In this document: in pieces, positions 15,828 to 25,511 of the stretch
Position numbering within the stretch: position 1 is the stretch's first letter
Layout of the letters: the number at the start of each line of letters is the position of its first letter
Source: Pedosphaera sp.
GTDB lineage: Bacteria; Verrucomicrobiota; Verrucomicrobiia; Limisphaerales; UBA9464
Direction of reading: 5' to 3'
Length of the DNA stretch: 25,679 nt
Assembly (NCBI GenBank): GCA_009695405.1
Contig: SIAZ01000014.1
Location: forward strand, 1 to 25,679
Made by a program: the position numbers and the translations under genes
The notes under the pieces: model-generated
Seen by the model: only the letters and a program-made list of their open reading frames with translations
Told to the model about the DNA's origin: nothing
Databases searched by the model: none

Positions 15828-15942
15828 GAGAAACGGTGTCGAAGGACGGAACCCGAGGCAAGCGCGAAGACCGAATGCGCAAAGGCCGCATGGAGGCTAT
15901 TTAATGCCAGAACGATAACCTCTCTCTCCTCCCCAGAAACCC

Positions 15943-16224
15943 TCACTCGACGATCTTGGGAACCACAAAAAGTCCGCCCGAACGCGAAGGCGCATTCTGC
16001 AAGGCTTCTTCATTGGATAAGGACTCAGTAACTCTGTCTTCCCGCACCACATTCACCAAGGGAAAGGCATGAGCGGTCGGTTCAACTCCGCTCACGTCCA
16101 CTTCCTTAAGCTTTTCGATATAGCCCAGAATAGGGCCTAATTGCTCTCCAAGTCGCAATTCCTCGTCAGGCGTTAACGCCACTCGAGCTAACCGAGAAAT
16201 ATAACGAATATTAAAGTCAGACAT
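15943..16224 (-). CDS. gatC: Aspartyl/glutamyl-tRNA amidotransferase subunit C
   Basis: GatC is the small subunit of GatCAB, which amidates Glu-tRNA(Gln) and/or Asp-tRNA(Asn). The 93 residues match the family: ISRLARVALTPDEELRLGEQL near the start, LGYIEKLKEVDVSGVEPTAH in the middle and LFVVPKIVE at the end. It has a clear Shine-Dalgarno, AAGGA, about eight bases upstream of the ATG at 16224, one of the few good ones in this window. gatA and gatB are not in the window, so subunits are encoded separately or elsewhere. It lies between the HPr gene and guaB on the same strand. Confidence 0.93.
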   Translation of the reverse strand: MSDFNIRYISRLARVALTPDEELRLGEQLGPILGYIEKLKEVDVSGVEPTAHAFPLVNVVREDRVTESLSNEEALQNAPSRSGGLFVVPKIVE

Positions 16225-16235
16225 GGCTAAAATCC

Positions 16236-16535
16236 TTAATCTTCACCAAATCGATTCTCTACCAACGCACACAACTCAGTGAGCGCCGCTTCTGCGTCGA
16301 TGCCTTGGCAGTGAAGTCGCATCCGGCTGCTGGGACCCGCGGCCAACATCAGCAAGCCCATAATGCTCTTGCCATTGACCTTTTCCCCATCTTTTTCAAT
16401 AAAGACATCACACTGAAAGCGCCCAGCGAGTTTGACAAACATCGCTGCGGGTCGGGCATGAACACCCTGCTTGTTCAGAATGGTTACCTCACGGGAAACG
16501 CCCGCTTCAGAACTAGAAACCGTAGGGACACTCAT
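16236..16535 (-). CDS. HPr-family phosphocarrier protein
   Basis: HPr is phosphorylated at a His by enzyme I of the phosphotransferase system and, in some bacteria, at a Ser by HprK for regulation. In the 99-residue form starting at ATG 16535 the active His26 is in GVHARPAA and Ser57 in NGKSIMGLL matches the regulatory Ser46 site. An N-terminal extension of about 11 residues precedes the fold. An in-frame TTG at 16538 would add one residue. No ptsI, EII or hprK genes are next to it; a regulatory or partial PTS is possible but cannot be judged here. It is 11 bases upstream of gatC and likely co-transcribed. Confidence 0.92.
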   Translation of the reverse strand: MSVPTVSSSEAGVSREVTILNKQGVHARPAAMFVKLAGRFQCDVFIEKDGEKVNGKSIMGLLMLAAGPSSRMRLHCQGIDAEAALTELCALVENRFGED

Positions 16536-16627
16536 CAAGGGAAAATCTGACGTTAAAGGGGTCTATTGCCAACGTGTAAAAATCAACCGCGCTGCAAGAA
16601 GGGTTTGTTATTATCGCCCCAGAGGGT

Positions 16628-18496
16628 TCACTGCCCGTCTGGAAGCGTCTTCAGCTTGGCCTCATAAGACCGTGCTTCCCAGTTGTTCCAAGGGTTAATC
16701 CGCAAGGACAGTACAACGGCCTCCCGAGCTCCAGCGTAGTCTTTACGGGACAATCGATTCCAGGCTAGGGCATTGGCGATCTCAATATCATTGGGGCCCA
16801 GAACCGCCGCCTTCTCTATTTCAACCTTGGCTCGGTCCATCGCACCCAGCCATTGGTGACACAATGCCAATCGCATATGTGCCCGCGCATTGTAAGGATT
16901 CAGTCGACTGGTTTTCTCCAACCACTCGATCGCTTCAGTTGCCTGAATCTCCCAACCCATTGCCCCCAACCAACTCACCCGTCGCTTTTCTTCTCCATAC
17001 CACATGGTGGTGAGCGGATTACCCGGATTCGCGGTATCGGCAGCTCTTAATTCATCAAAGAAAGCCTCATCTGAAGCCAACATCGCTGTCGCCCGCACTA
17101 AATGCCGACTCTCCCGCGCTCTGGCAATGGCCACCGGCAGCATCCAGTACCCTGCGCCCAACACCAAAGCGGTAGCCACAAGCCGAGTAAAAAGATTCGA
17201 CGTCAACCAATACCGCTCCGTCGCGAAACGAAGGTTGGAAACCAACATTCCCAGCAAGAGTGCCACCAAAACGGCATTCGCGGGAATATGCAGATTGAAT
17301 TCAAACAGGCAATGCACTGAAAAGCCGGTCACCGCCGTCACCGCTCCGGCAAAAAATGCGGTCCGATTACTGGCTTTAACCGCCAAATCTGAAGCCCCAC
17401 GTTCGACGTGTTTGGAGGTTCGCCACAGTCCATAAATAAAGAGGATTCCACCTAACCCAACCAACATCCCTCCCACCGCTCCATATTCGACGAGCACTTC
17501 CAAGAATTCGTTGTGAACATGCTGTGGATTTAGCGGATTCTCCGCCGTTCGATAGGCAGGAAATCGGCTGTCAAATTGGCCCGGTCCCACTCCCAGTAAC
17601 CAATTGTCTTCCCACATCCGCCAAACCGGTCGCCATAGCCATAAACGCGATAGCCCACTATCAAACTTCGCTGGAGCAGTCACATCATCCAGACGCGCAC
17701 GGGCCTTGCTAGAATAGCTGATAAATAAGGTCACTGCAGCGACCAAAAGAATAGCAAAAATTGCCACTGGAATCCGAAACTGAGGACGCCGAATAAGCCA
17801 GATAGAGAACACTCCCAATGACACCAATGTGCCAATCCATCCACCTCGAGACATCGTAAAGGCAATCGCTGCTAACATCACCAATGCCGCGTAACCATGG
17901 AGAATCTTTACGATCGTGCTGCCTCGGGACAGAAATCCATTCGCCAACGCCAAGGGCATTGCCACTAGCAGAAACCCCGCCAAATGATTGGGGTTCACAA
18001 ACGTCCCACCATATCTCTTTAAATACATCACCGGCCGCTCCAAGCCGAGCACACTATTGGATTGCCGAAGACATTGCACCAAGGCGTAAACAGAGACCAA
18101 TGTCCCAATCAATACGATCCCGTGCACAAACCAAGAACCTGTCTCCTGCCGATGCAAGGTATGCAACGCCGTGACAAAGGCTAGGACACAGGTACAGATC
18201 AAGAATAACTCCATCCGAGCCATGTACTGCACCTCCGCCGTGGAACAGCGCCAGAAGGCGTATCCCAAGAATATCGGAACTATCCAAGTAACCGGCGGAA
18301 GCAAAAAGCGGCTAGAATCATCTACCCACAAGCGAACTACCCACAGAGCAGACGCAATCCCCAGAGAGCCAACAGCGAAGGAGAATTCCTTGTCCTCAAC
18401 CCCGCCAAACCAAAGCACGGACCAAGCAACCGCCCCGAGAAGAAGAACCGCAATAGCTCGTTCAAGTAACGTGTCAAAATCAGACTTAGATCGCAT
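16628..18496 (-). CDS. O-antigen ligase/polymerase-like membrane protein with TPR tail
   Basis: The 622-residue protein has about a dozen hydrophobic segments (residues 12-465) and the O-antigen ligase/Wzy superfamily signature: FVNPNHLAGFL (about 167-177), TMSRGGWIG, GVGPGQFDSRFPAYR and HVHNEFLEVLVEYGAVGG. Such proteins move undecaprenyl-linked sugars to lipid A core or polymerise them. The C-terminal part (about 500-615) is soluble and contains TPR-like helices such as SRLNPYNARAHMRLALCHQWL and GPNDIEIANALAW, a combination common in uncharacterised relatives. No other polysaccharide genes flank it, so acceptor and product are unknown. It follows the debranching enzyme by about 98 bases on the same strand. 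Confidence 0.85.
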   Translation of the reverse strand: MRSKSDFDTLLERAIAVLLLGAVAWSVLWFGGVEDKEFSFAVGSLGIASALWVVRLWVDDSSRFLLPPVTWIVPIFLGYAFWRCSTAEVQYMARMELFLICTCVLAFVTALHTLHRQETGSWFVHGIVLIGTLVSVYALVQCLRQSNSVLGLERPVMYLKRYGGTFVNPNHLAGFLLVAMPLALANGFLSRGSTIVKILHGYAALVMLAAIAFTMSRGGWIGTLVSLGVFSIWLIRRPQFRIPVAIFAILLVAAVTLFISYSSKARARLDDVTAPAKFDSGLSRLWLWRPVWRMWEDNWLLGVGPGQFDSRFPAYRTAENPLNPQHVHNEFLEVLVEYGAVGGMLVGLGGILFIYGLWRTSKHVERGASDLAVKASNRTAFFAGAVTAVTGFSVHCLFEFNLHIPANAVLVALLLGMLVSNLRFATERYWLTSNLFTRLVATALVLGAGYWMLPVAIARARESRHLVRATAMLASDEAFFDELRAADTANPGNPLTTMWYGEEKRRVSWLGAMGWEIQATEAIEWLEKTSRLNPYNARAHMRLALCHQWLGAMDRAKVEIEKAAVLGPNDIEIANALAWNRLSRKDYAGAREAVVLSLRINPWNNWEARSYEAKLKTLPDGQ

Positions 18497-18593
18497 TTGA
18501 TGGGGAAAGCTTAGGCCATTCTAATGAGTGCATGGAAGAAGTTCCACTGACAACCTTTGATTCCTACCGCTATTTGAAGACGTTTTTCTGCTC

Positions 18594-21500
18594 TCAAAGT
18601 TTGTCTTCCTGCCTCAACCAACGCCAGACCCGTAGAACTTCTGTCACACTCCACGCTTGCGCATCACACCCTCGTGGCGTGTGCGGCGCGTCTCCATCTA
18701 GAATCTCTGGGAGTTGCCCTAAACACCCCGAAGACATGAGCCGATCGACTCCACCGAGATAGGCTCTCGCTGCTTTGACTGCCCCAGGCGCATGGGCGTG
18801 GGCTTTCACCAATGCCTCGCAAAAAGAGGGAAAAGTCCAAACCCAACCTGTTCCATTATGGTACGCCGGCTTTCGTCGCGTGTCCTCGTCCCCAGCATAA
18901 CCACCCCAATACGGATGACTCGGATCGTTCAACAATTGACCCTGACGCCAAATGGGTTGTGGAGGGTTGACCGGGAGGGGGGCCAAGGATCTCAAGGCCC
19001 CAGGTATCAACAAATGACGGGCACACGCGGCCACCAGACGCCGCGCCTTTTCACCTGTCACCAAATCCAACGATACCGCCAGCAAAGCATTACTGCGCAA
19101 AGCGTCATCCGCCACTGCGCCTGATGCCGGTTTCCCTTTCTCCGCATGCAGGCAATCGGAAAACCAACCGCGATCCTCAATCCAAAATAGATCCAAAAAT
19201 GACTTCTCAGTTCGGCGTGCTAATTCCCCCCAAGACTCTCCACTTTCCTGCCCTCCAGCTTCGCCCAAACGATCTAATTGCCTCAATAGCCGAATCCAAA
19301 GAACCTGAATCTCCACCGGGTACCCTTGCCTTGGCGTTCCCGCTGGATGGTTTGTATCCATCCAAGTAAAATGAGACGGACTCCACACTAGCCCACTGGC
19401 TTGATCGACCTCGATACCATTCTCAGGACCTTTTAGATAACCGCAGGCAATCAATCTCAAAACCTCGCGCAAGGTCCTTCCTCTCCTATCTCCCGTCGAC
19501 AAACCGTAAACAGCATCGGCTCCGGCCGGGTCTGCTGCCACCAATTCTTCAACAACAATTCCATACCAGAGTGGCGCGTCGCTGGTCTCTCGATTGGTCG
19601 CATTCTCGCCATGAATCGAATTCGGTAATGACCCCTGCTCCTCAAATCGACCAAAGGTCACCAATAACCCTCGTACTTCTTCAAACATCCGCGCCGCAAT
19701 CAACCCTCGCGCTGCAATCAAGGAGTCACGCCCCCAATCCAAAAACCACGGATACCCAGCGATCACTGTCTTTGAGTCCTCCCTTCGCACCACAAACGCC
19801 CGCGCCGCTAGGCTGAGTGCGCGTGTAAAGGGGTCAGAATCAAAGTCACTTAACCGCTCCAGTCGCGCTCGCTCAGAGATAAATCCATCGATCCGCTCTT
19901 TCCCTAGCGGCTCTCTCTCTGCCGACACAATCACTGAAGCTCTTTCTCCTAACCCAATTGGAATATCAAACCAACCCGGGCTGAACGCATCGCCCGCACC
20001 TACCATACCTCGGGTGGCTTCCACCGGATGCGGGATATCTCGCGACCACTCTGCTTCCGGATGGTATTCGCCCTTAGTTACATAAACGCTCAAGCGCCGA
20101 TCTTCCCCAGGTGTAAACTCAAAGCCGTTCAAATAAATGGCCTGATCTTTCAACTCACCGCCCACCGTCAGAGGCGTCAAATGAGCGCCAAAGTGTACCT
20201 CGATACCGCCATTAAACTGCGTTTGACTGTGAAAATTGCGGTCCTCAATATCAACCCTAACCACTAATTGAACGGAACAATTTTCTGGGAGTGGCGTGCC
20301 ATAGAGAGCCTCTTTATCGTCGATCACCGCCCGACTGAAGCGAAGGATTAACGAATTTTTCCCATCCAAAAGATCCGCCACAAGTTCAATCGCCACACTG
20401 CGTCCATCGCCAGCGTTGGCAATAAAACGCCACTGCGCTGGGGGGCCTGCCTCGAATTTCACCAGATTGACCGCATCCAAAGGTGAAATAAATCCGTCTG
20501 CGTTGATCCATGCCCGCATCCGCTTGGCAAAAACATGACGATCCACCGGAAGTGTTGCATGAAGATTTGCCGCCAACAAACAATCGTACTTCGACTGGAT
20601 TCGGCCTAAATCCACACCAAGTCGAGCCATTCCACCGCGTCCGTTGGTTAGTAAAACTAAGGCAGTAGTCGATTCCACGGACTCGGTTGGTTTCCTCAAA
20701 TCCGGTCCCGCTTTCAAAAATCGAAACGTCGCCGTCACTGTCTTCTCCTCCACTCCATACCGCTCCAGCAGAAGCACAGCGTCCCCAGTCATATCGCTCG
20801 GAGCAAACGCCGCGAGATGTCCCACAGTGGTCGAGAGGGAGACAGCGTGCCGCGCCGGTTGAACTCCACCCAGGGTCAAGGTCGCACGAAAGGGAACGGT
20901 ATCGATCACCAAGACCCAATGGTCAGGCGGCACTGATGTTATCCGAGTGCAGTCGGAAGACCTCCAACTAATAACCGGCCGATACGATTCTTCGGTTGTT
21001 CCTTTTGTCGTCAAAGAAGCTGCCAAAAAGGCTTCTGGATCTTCGTCAATCCACTCGGCGAGCGCCTGCCAAGAAATTGAGGGCCCTACCCCCGCTGACA
21101 CTTTTCCCCAACAAACATAACCCCAATCAGCCCTCAATCTCGACTCCAGTAATTCTTTTCCTGATATCCCAATTATCTCCTGGGTTGGGGCTAAACAAAG
21201 AACGCATCCGGGTTCCACGGTAAAGAGTCTCTCGCCCCCCCAATTCAATGACCCACACGACGGCATCAGTGGCGAACCCGGCTTGAGAAGGTCTTGGACG
21301 ACTCCACCCCAACCTAACCAAACGCTTGCCGGTAAAGAAATCGAGTTGGATTTCAGAAAATCCATATTTACCAACACCAAGCACCGATTCAGGCCATCTT
21401 CAGACTCGCGGTACAAGGCGTAGATCGGCGAACCAATCGGACTCACCCGTTCCAAGCGAGCGCTTCCATGAAAACAGGGATTCTCAAGCAATAACCGGTT

Positions 21501-23069
21501 CAAAACGGTAAGTTCCGATACCAGATTACCGATCGATCCCCAAGCCAGACCGCGACTACTATGCACGTTAATTTGTTCCGTTGCGCACCATTCCACGCCG
21601 CAAGTGAAACCAAAGCCACCCCCAATACTGGTCAATGCAGCCAAACGATTGCGAAAGAGCGACCAACGCCGACCTTCTGCAGTAACTGGTTGGCCGGGAA
21701 TTCCGCCTTCTGACGCCAAGCGAACATTGTCGTGGGTTTCGCTATAATGAATCAAAGTGCCTACGGTGCGACTGGCGCGAAAGTGATGATCCAAGTACCC
21801 CCCGATTGCCGCACCACCGTGATTCTGGAAAAGTTCACTGTAAGCCCATTGCATTCCGCCCTCCGCAAGACAGGCATCGGTGGCGGTCCAAGGCCCGCCC
21901 AAACCCTCCAGAAGAAAAAGGGTATCTGGAAATTCCAAGCGAACCTTGGAAGTAATAAATTGCCACACATGAGAAGGCACTTTGTAGCCGGCATCACACC
22001 GGAAGCCATCCACACCTCGGCGGCACCAAATCAGAAAGACCTCAGCTAAATAATCCCACAGAGCTCCATTGCGCTGGTCCATTTCGACCAAATCTTCCCA
22101 AATAACATTCCAAGCTCCCGGTGATTCAAATTCTCCATCCGCTTTCTTTAGAAACCATTCAGGATGTTCCTCCCATTCCACACTACCCCATCCAGTGTGG
22201 TTAATGACTAAATCCAACATCAGCCTTCCCCCTCGGGCATGGATGGCATAGGCCAACTCCTCAAACTGAGCCACTCCATTGGAACGTTTATCGAATTCGA
22301 CAAGTGCGGGATCAATCGAGGTTAAGTGCTGCACCGCGTACGGTGAACCAAAACGTCCAAATCGAGCAAAGGTCGTTGGCACCGAACTCACCGGAAGCAA
22401 ATGCACAATACGGCATCCCAAGTTATCGATAATATGCGGTAGCTCAGCAATCAAATCTCGTAAGGTACCACTCGGTGGTATGACTGTAAAACCAGCCGCA
22501 TCTAACTCTTTGAGAGTTTGCGTCTGATGCGCTTCATAGGTTGAAACTCGTCCTTTAGACCACCCTCCAAACAAGCGCGGGAAGGCACAGTACAAAGTGT
22601 TAACCGAACGGGTCCACGACGGATGCACGCTGATCGCCGCGTCAACTCCGGTCGGCCAATACTGGGTTCCACACGGGGCTAATGCGTAGGCTTTAAACTT
22701 GAAGAAACCAACCTCAGTCAAAGGCAGGGTTACCACCCATCCCCCTTCTGGATTGTCCTCCATGGATAGATCCCTCCACGCGGATCCAGCCAAGGGAAGT
22801 TTCTGAAAATGTGAACGAACGATTTCCTCCCGTATCCGGTCAACCCGTCCAATATGGGTTCGCAATCGCCCCAACCAATCTTGAGGCACACCCCCGCCAA
22901 CCGATCGAAGATGGACTGTAACAAAATCCCCAGCGTGCCGCACCGCGCGGTGACCTGGTTCAGGCGACATTTCAAATCGTATCACGATAAAGTGAGTATT
23001 AGACGTCGAACCCTCTAATGACGTCGGAGTCGAGTGTGAGTCAGAATACCCTGAACGATCAACGGTCAA
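18594..23069 (-). CDS. Bifunctional glycogen debranching enzyme (GH13 glucanotransferase + GH133 amylo-alpha-1,6-glucosidase)
   Basis: At 1491 residues it matches the eukaryotic AGL/Gdb1 architecture: transfer of a maltosyl/maltotriosyl block, then hydrolysis of the remaining alpha-1,6 glucose. The N-terminal GH13 barrel has LDLVINHTGWGS (D286), GFRCDAGY (nucleophile D359), LLEGLGG (acid/base E388) and ETHDN (D447). The C-terminal GH133 domain has PWFLDWGRDSLIA (D1114), SLPNSIHGENATNRETSDAP, SHFTWMD, YHNGTGWVWTF (1403-1413) and GCDAQAWS (D1469). About 350 residues between them are beta-rich with no clear domain. The TTG start at 23069 gives residue 1; an in-frame ATG at residue 34 (22970) would cut into the first beta strand, so I prefer the longer form. 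No glgB/glgP neighbours. Confidence 0.9.
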   Translation of the reverse strand: MTVDRSGYSDSHSTPTSLEGSTSNTHFIVIRFEMSPEPGHRAVRHAGDFVTVHLRSVGGGVPQDWLGRLRTHIGRVDRIREEIVRSHFQKLPLAGSAWRDLSMEDNPEGGWVVTLPLTEVGFFKFKAYALAPCGTQYWPTGVDAAISVHPSWTRSVNTLYCAFPRLFGGWSKGRVSTYEAHQTQTLKELDAAGFTVIPPSGTLRDLIAELPHIIDNLGCRIVHLLPVSSVPTTFARFGRFGSPYAVQHLTSIDPALVEFDKRSNGVAQFEELAYAIHARGGRLMLDLVINHTGWGSVEWEEHPEWFLKKADGEFESPGAWNVIWEDLVEMDQRNGALWDYLAEVFLIWCRRGVDGFRCDAGYKVPSHVWQFITSKVRLEFPDTLFLLEGLGGPWTATDACLAEGGMQWAYSELFQNHGGAAIGGYLDHHFRASRTVGTLIHYSETHDNVRLASEGGIPGQPVTAEGRRWSLFRNRLAALTSIGGGFGFTCGVEWCATEQINVHSSRGLAWGSIGNLVSELTVLNRLLLENPCFHGSARLERVSPIGSPIYALYRESEDGLNRCLVLVNMDFLKSNSISLPASVWLGWGGVVQDLLKPGSPLMPSCGSLNWGGERLFTVEPGCVLCLAPTQEIIGISGKELLESRLRADWGYVCWGKVSAGVGPSISWQALAEWIDEDPEAFLAASLTTKGTTEESYRPVISWRSSDCTRITSVPPDHWVLVIDTVPFRATLTLGGVQPARHAVSLSTTVGHLAAFAPSDMTGDAVLLLERYGVEEKTVTATFRFLKAGPDLRKPTESVESTTALVLLTNGRGGMARLGVDLGRIQSKYDCLLAANLHATLPVDRHVFAKRMRAWINADGFISPLDAVNLVKFEAGPPAQWRFIANAGDGRSVAIELVADLLDGKNSLILRFSRAVIDDKEALYGTPLPENCSVQLVVRVDIEDRNFHSQTQFNGGIEVHFGAHLTPLTVGGELKDQAIYLNGFEFTPGEDRRLSVYVTKGEYHPEAEWSRDIPHPVEATRGMVGAGDAFSPGWFDIPIGLGERASVIVSAEREPLGKERIDGFISERARLERLSDFDSDPFTRALSLAARAFVVRREDSKTVIAGYPWFLDWGRDSLIAARGLIAARMFEEVRGLLVTFGRFEEQGSLPNSIHGENATNRETSDAPLWYGIVVEELVAADPAGADAVYGLSTGDRRGRTLREVLRLIACGYLKGPENGIEVDQASGLVWSPSHFTWMDTNHPAGTPRQGYPVEIQVLWIRLLRQLDRLGEAGGQESGESWGELARRTEKSFLDLFWIEDRGWFSDCLHAEKGKPASGAVADDALRSNALLAVSLDLVTGEKARRLVAACARHLLIPGALRSLAPLPVNPPQPIWRQGQLLNDPSHPYWGGYAGDEDTRRKPAYHNGTGWVWTFPSFCEALVKAHAHAPGAVKAARAYLGGVDRLMSSGCLGQLPEILDGDAPHTPRGCDAQAWSVTEVLRVWRWLRQEDKL

Positions 23070-23158
23070 GCACCGGCAAACGGTGAACTCTCTTCATGAA
23101 TATTCCGTCCCCCATCAATTGCCCCTAACTTCCTTATCTTAATTCCGAGTCAACCGCC

Positions 23159-23668
23159 TTATTTAACCTTTTTTCTTAAAATAAAATCATCCATCACATA
23201 GCCGCCTCCGATATCAACCACCACCGATTCTGCCCATGTAAAGCCAGCGCGGTAGTAGGCTCGTAAAGCCCGAGCATTCTCTTTATTCACCCTCAACTCA
23301 ATCACCTCGCACCCCTGCTGTCGCGCCAGAGTTTCTGTATGGGCCAAAAGGAGTTGTCCCAGACCGCATCCCTGCTTTTCGGGTAGTAAATACAGCTTAT
23401 TCAACTGCAACACCGCTGACGATTCTGCCCTCACCGTCGCCAAATAACCGATCGTCACCCCCTGCTGACTGACAATCTCATATCGACCCCCCCCTCTGCA
23501 GTCGTCACCTAAACGCGCCGCCGAATACATCCAGTCCAACATATACACGATTTGGCCTTCAGAAATCATTCCCGAATAACAGGCCCGCCAAATCTGTTCA
23601 GCTAAACTTCGAATGAGTGGAATATCTTCGTCCGTTGCCATACGGAGAACCACGGAATCTTTCTTCAT
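23159..23668 (-). CDS. GNAT-family N-acetyltransferase
   Basis: The 169-residue protein has the GNAT acetyl-CoA fold: VLRMATDEDIPLIRSL at the start, an LNKLYLLPEKQGCGLGQLLL motif A (Q/R-x2-G-x-G/A, about 91-110), and RVNKENARALRAYYRAGFTWAE near the end, typical of RimI-like enzymes. The acceptor (a protein N terminus or a small amine) is not evident. Its ATG overlaps the stop of the DUF362-like gene as ATGA (23665-23668), so the two are translationally coupled. It precedes the debranching enzyme gene by about 90 bases on the same strand. Confidence 0.9.
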   Translation of the reverse strand: MKKDSVVLRMATDEDIPLIRSLAEQIWRACYSGMISEGQIVYMLDWMYSAARLGDDCRGGGRYEIVSQQGVTIGYLATVRAESSAVLQLNKLYLLPEKQGCGLGQLLLAHTETLARQQGCEVIELRVNKENARALRAYYRAGFTWAESVVVDIGGGYVMDDFILRKKVK

Positions 23669-24795
23669 GGAACTCGGATCACATCAATTCGTCGAGGATC
23701 GGCAACCCCCAAATTTAAAAGCTCCGCATTACCATAAAGCTCCGTTTTAAAAGGCTTTTCCCCATCAAGCAGTAGTTTACTTCGAGCCGCCTCAATATCA
23801 GCTAGAGCCAAGCTGTCGAGTGCGACTAAATCTACACTAAAGCGAATCTCATTAATCGCTAGCGTCTCGTGAAGCCTAGCTGTTTTTTCACCCTGAACCT
23901 GCGCAAGCAGAGCATCCGACACTCCGAAAATAACCTTGGGCATCAGATCATCCAAAGCACATAACTCTGGCACAGATTCCGCCGTGCGATTGGGGTCCCC
24001 ATCAAAACGGAACACATTGTCGAAAGCCCCAAATGCCAAGGAAACAAGGTGGCCGTTTATTCCTGCTGCATTGTGGTTCATCACTGGGGCAACAGTAATA
24101 ATTCGGGTTAATTTACGGGTTAAAAGAAGAGAAACATGGGACCTACGCCCTAACCTAATCTGGTCCCTAGGACTCGGCTCCAGAACTTTTTGCTGCAAGT
24201 TCCAAGCCGGTAGAGATTCAAAGGGCTTTGGAGTATTTAAAACCAGACTCGATTGAAATTCTAAATCACCAAAGACCAACTTCCCGCTCCGTCCAGACTC
24301 GTAAAACTGAGTCGAATCCCATCCCAAATCGGTGCTAGCCGCGGTTTGAACTCCCAAACGACTCGCTAAATCTACAAACCCAGAAGACTGAAGATCTTTA
24401 AAATCTCGATCCCAAATAACGATGTTTGATTGGGGATGACCCGCAGCAATCAGGGTTGAAATCAAAGCGTCAACCACGTCGATACGTGTCCCAATCAGTG
24501 CCCCCGGTGCTGAGGTCACTTTGAAACCGACGATATCATTCGAGCGAACCAAGGAACGCCACGCCTTGGAAGGAGAGTCCTTACCCGAAAAAGCAACCAA
24601 ACCCGACACCACCAAACGACGAACCACTGCGGAGTCGGTGAGGAAAGATGTTGTCGCACGAGAATCGCTAGTGACAAAGACTTTGGCCCGTGGAGGCAGA
24701 TTGGTTTCAGTGATGGCCAGCAGCGGAACCGTGCAAAGCAAACTCCCAATCAGCCAACTTAAAATAGAGGTCCTAAGAAGTGTCAACAACCCCAA
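23665..24795 (-). CDS. Exported DUF362-like protein
   Basis: The 376 residues begin with a hydrophobic export signal (LLTLLRTSILSWLIGSLLCTVPLLA). The mature part includes SNDIVGFKVTSAPGALIGTR (about 85-104) and DALISTLIAAGHPQSNIVIWDRD, which resemble DUF362 proteins, a family otherwise often associated with iron-sulphur ferredoxins; no ferredoxin Cys motif is present here. MNHNAAGINGHLVSLAFGA (about 239-257) is a further feature of the family. The start is TTG at 24795, with other TTG codons at positions 3 and 4, and no Shine-Dalgarno. It lies upstream of and overlaps the GNAT gene. Function is unknown. Confidence 0.72.
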   Translation of the reverse strand: MGLLTLLRTSILSWLIGSLLCTVPLLAITETNLPPRAKVFVTSDSRATTSFLTDSAVVRRLVVSGLVAFSGKDSPSKAWRSLVRSNDIVGFKVTSAPGALIGTRIDVVDALISTLIAAGHPQSNIVIWDRDFKDLQSSGFVDLASRLGVQTAASTDLGWDSTQFYESGRSGKLVFGDLEFQSSLVLNTPKPFESLPAWNLQQKVLEPSPRDQIRLGRRSHVSLLLTRKLTRIITVAPVMNHNAAGINGHLVSLAFGAFDNVFRFDGDPNRTAESVPELCALDDLMPKVIFGVSDALLAQVQGEKTARLHETLAINEIRFSVDLVALDSLALADIEAARSKLLLDGEKPFKTELYGNAELLNLGVADPRRIDVIRVP

Positions 24796-24970
24796 TTATT
24801 AGAGAAACAATCAGGTCAGGTAAAGAGTGAGTCGCGCTGAGCGAAAAATTGTCTCTCATCTCCCGCACACACTGAGCACTCTCCCTAAAGAGACTGCCGC
24901 GATTATTTCCTTCCATCGAGTGGCCAAATAAAACTCCCCCACCGGGTCCCAGCGAGGAAGCCAATAAAAA

Positions 24971-25006
24971 CCGGAGCGCCAGTCAGGGGATGACTGAACG
25001 CTCCGG
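24971..25006 (-). terminator. Strong rho-independent terminator
   Basis: CCGGAGCG (24971-24978) pairs with CGCTCCGG (24999-25006), and inside it CAGTCA pairs with TGACTG around a GGGGA loop. On the minus strand the stem is followed by TTTTTATTGG, a weak-to-moderate T tract. A terminator this strong implies a minus-strand transcript arriving from 25007-25520, where only small frames are visible now. It also separates that region from the DUF362-like gene. Confidence 0.8.
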
Positions 25007-25089
25007 GGAATAATCAGAAACAGTTCATGGGGATTATGTAGAGATCCCGAGAAGTTGAACAACGACGTCTCGGAAAACGAAAAGTCAGG

Positions 25090-25215
25090 TTAGTAAGCAC
25101 TGACCAAAATATTAAGCCCCTTACAAAGAACGTCGATAGAGTTGGCCGACCGTTTTAATTCGTCAACAAAAGAATGAAAAAATCTATAAAGCTCTCGTGG
25201 AGAGTCTCTCTGCAC
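25090..25215 (-). CDS. Possible small protein or C-terminal fragment (41 aa)
   Basis: Starting from GTG at 25215-25213, this frame gives 41 residues beginning QRDSPRELYRFFHSFVDE after the start and ending KGLNILVSAY, stop TAA. The sequence looks helical and protein-like, not random. In the same frame, two TGA codons (25219-25221 and 25225-25227) separate it from a further open stretch up to 25317. It may be a real small gene before the terminator at 25006, or the C-terminal end of a larger gene now decayed. I recognise no family. Confidence 0.3.
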   Translation of the reverse strand: MQRDSPRELYRFFHSFVDELKRSANSIDVLCKGLNILVSAY

Positions 25216-25284
25216 AATTCATCCTCAATCATCCCTTGTGCTAAGAAACCTTTCCATCGTGGTCTGATGCGCAGCCTCCTCTTC

Positions 25285-25304
25285 GCCTCGTAAAGCCTCG
25301 TAAA
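25285..25304. repeat. Perfect 10-base tandem duplication (GCCTCGTAAA x2)
   Basis: GCCTCGTAAA occurs twice back to back. As 10 is not a multiple of three, one copy would shift any frame crossing it. It may be a slippage event or a target duplication trace. Confidence 0.85.
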
Positions 25305-25482
25305 GGCACCAACTCAACTTCTATCCGCTCCGTCTTCGGTGGTAATCCAATATCTACTTCGAGTGAACTGCTCTACATACTCCCAGGATTCAAGGCCGCG
25401 ATCAACCCAACCTTTCAACCCCTGATCCTCGCCTAATTTTCTAAAAGCCCTTAAAAAAGTGAATAGGAGAGCGTGTTTTGTC

Positions 25483-25511
25483 TTGCATATATAATATATT
25501 ATTTCTATATA
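25483..25511 (+). promoter_or_regulatory. Probable promoter of the IS1380-like transposase
   Basis: TTGCAT (25483-25488), a 17-base AT-only spacer apart from one C, and TATATA (25506-25511) form a near-consensus pair. The ATG at 25522 lies 10 bases after the -10 box, so the mRNA would have almost no leader. The spacer contains the palindrome TAATATATTA. Confidence 0.6.
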
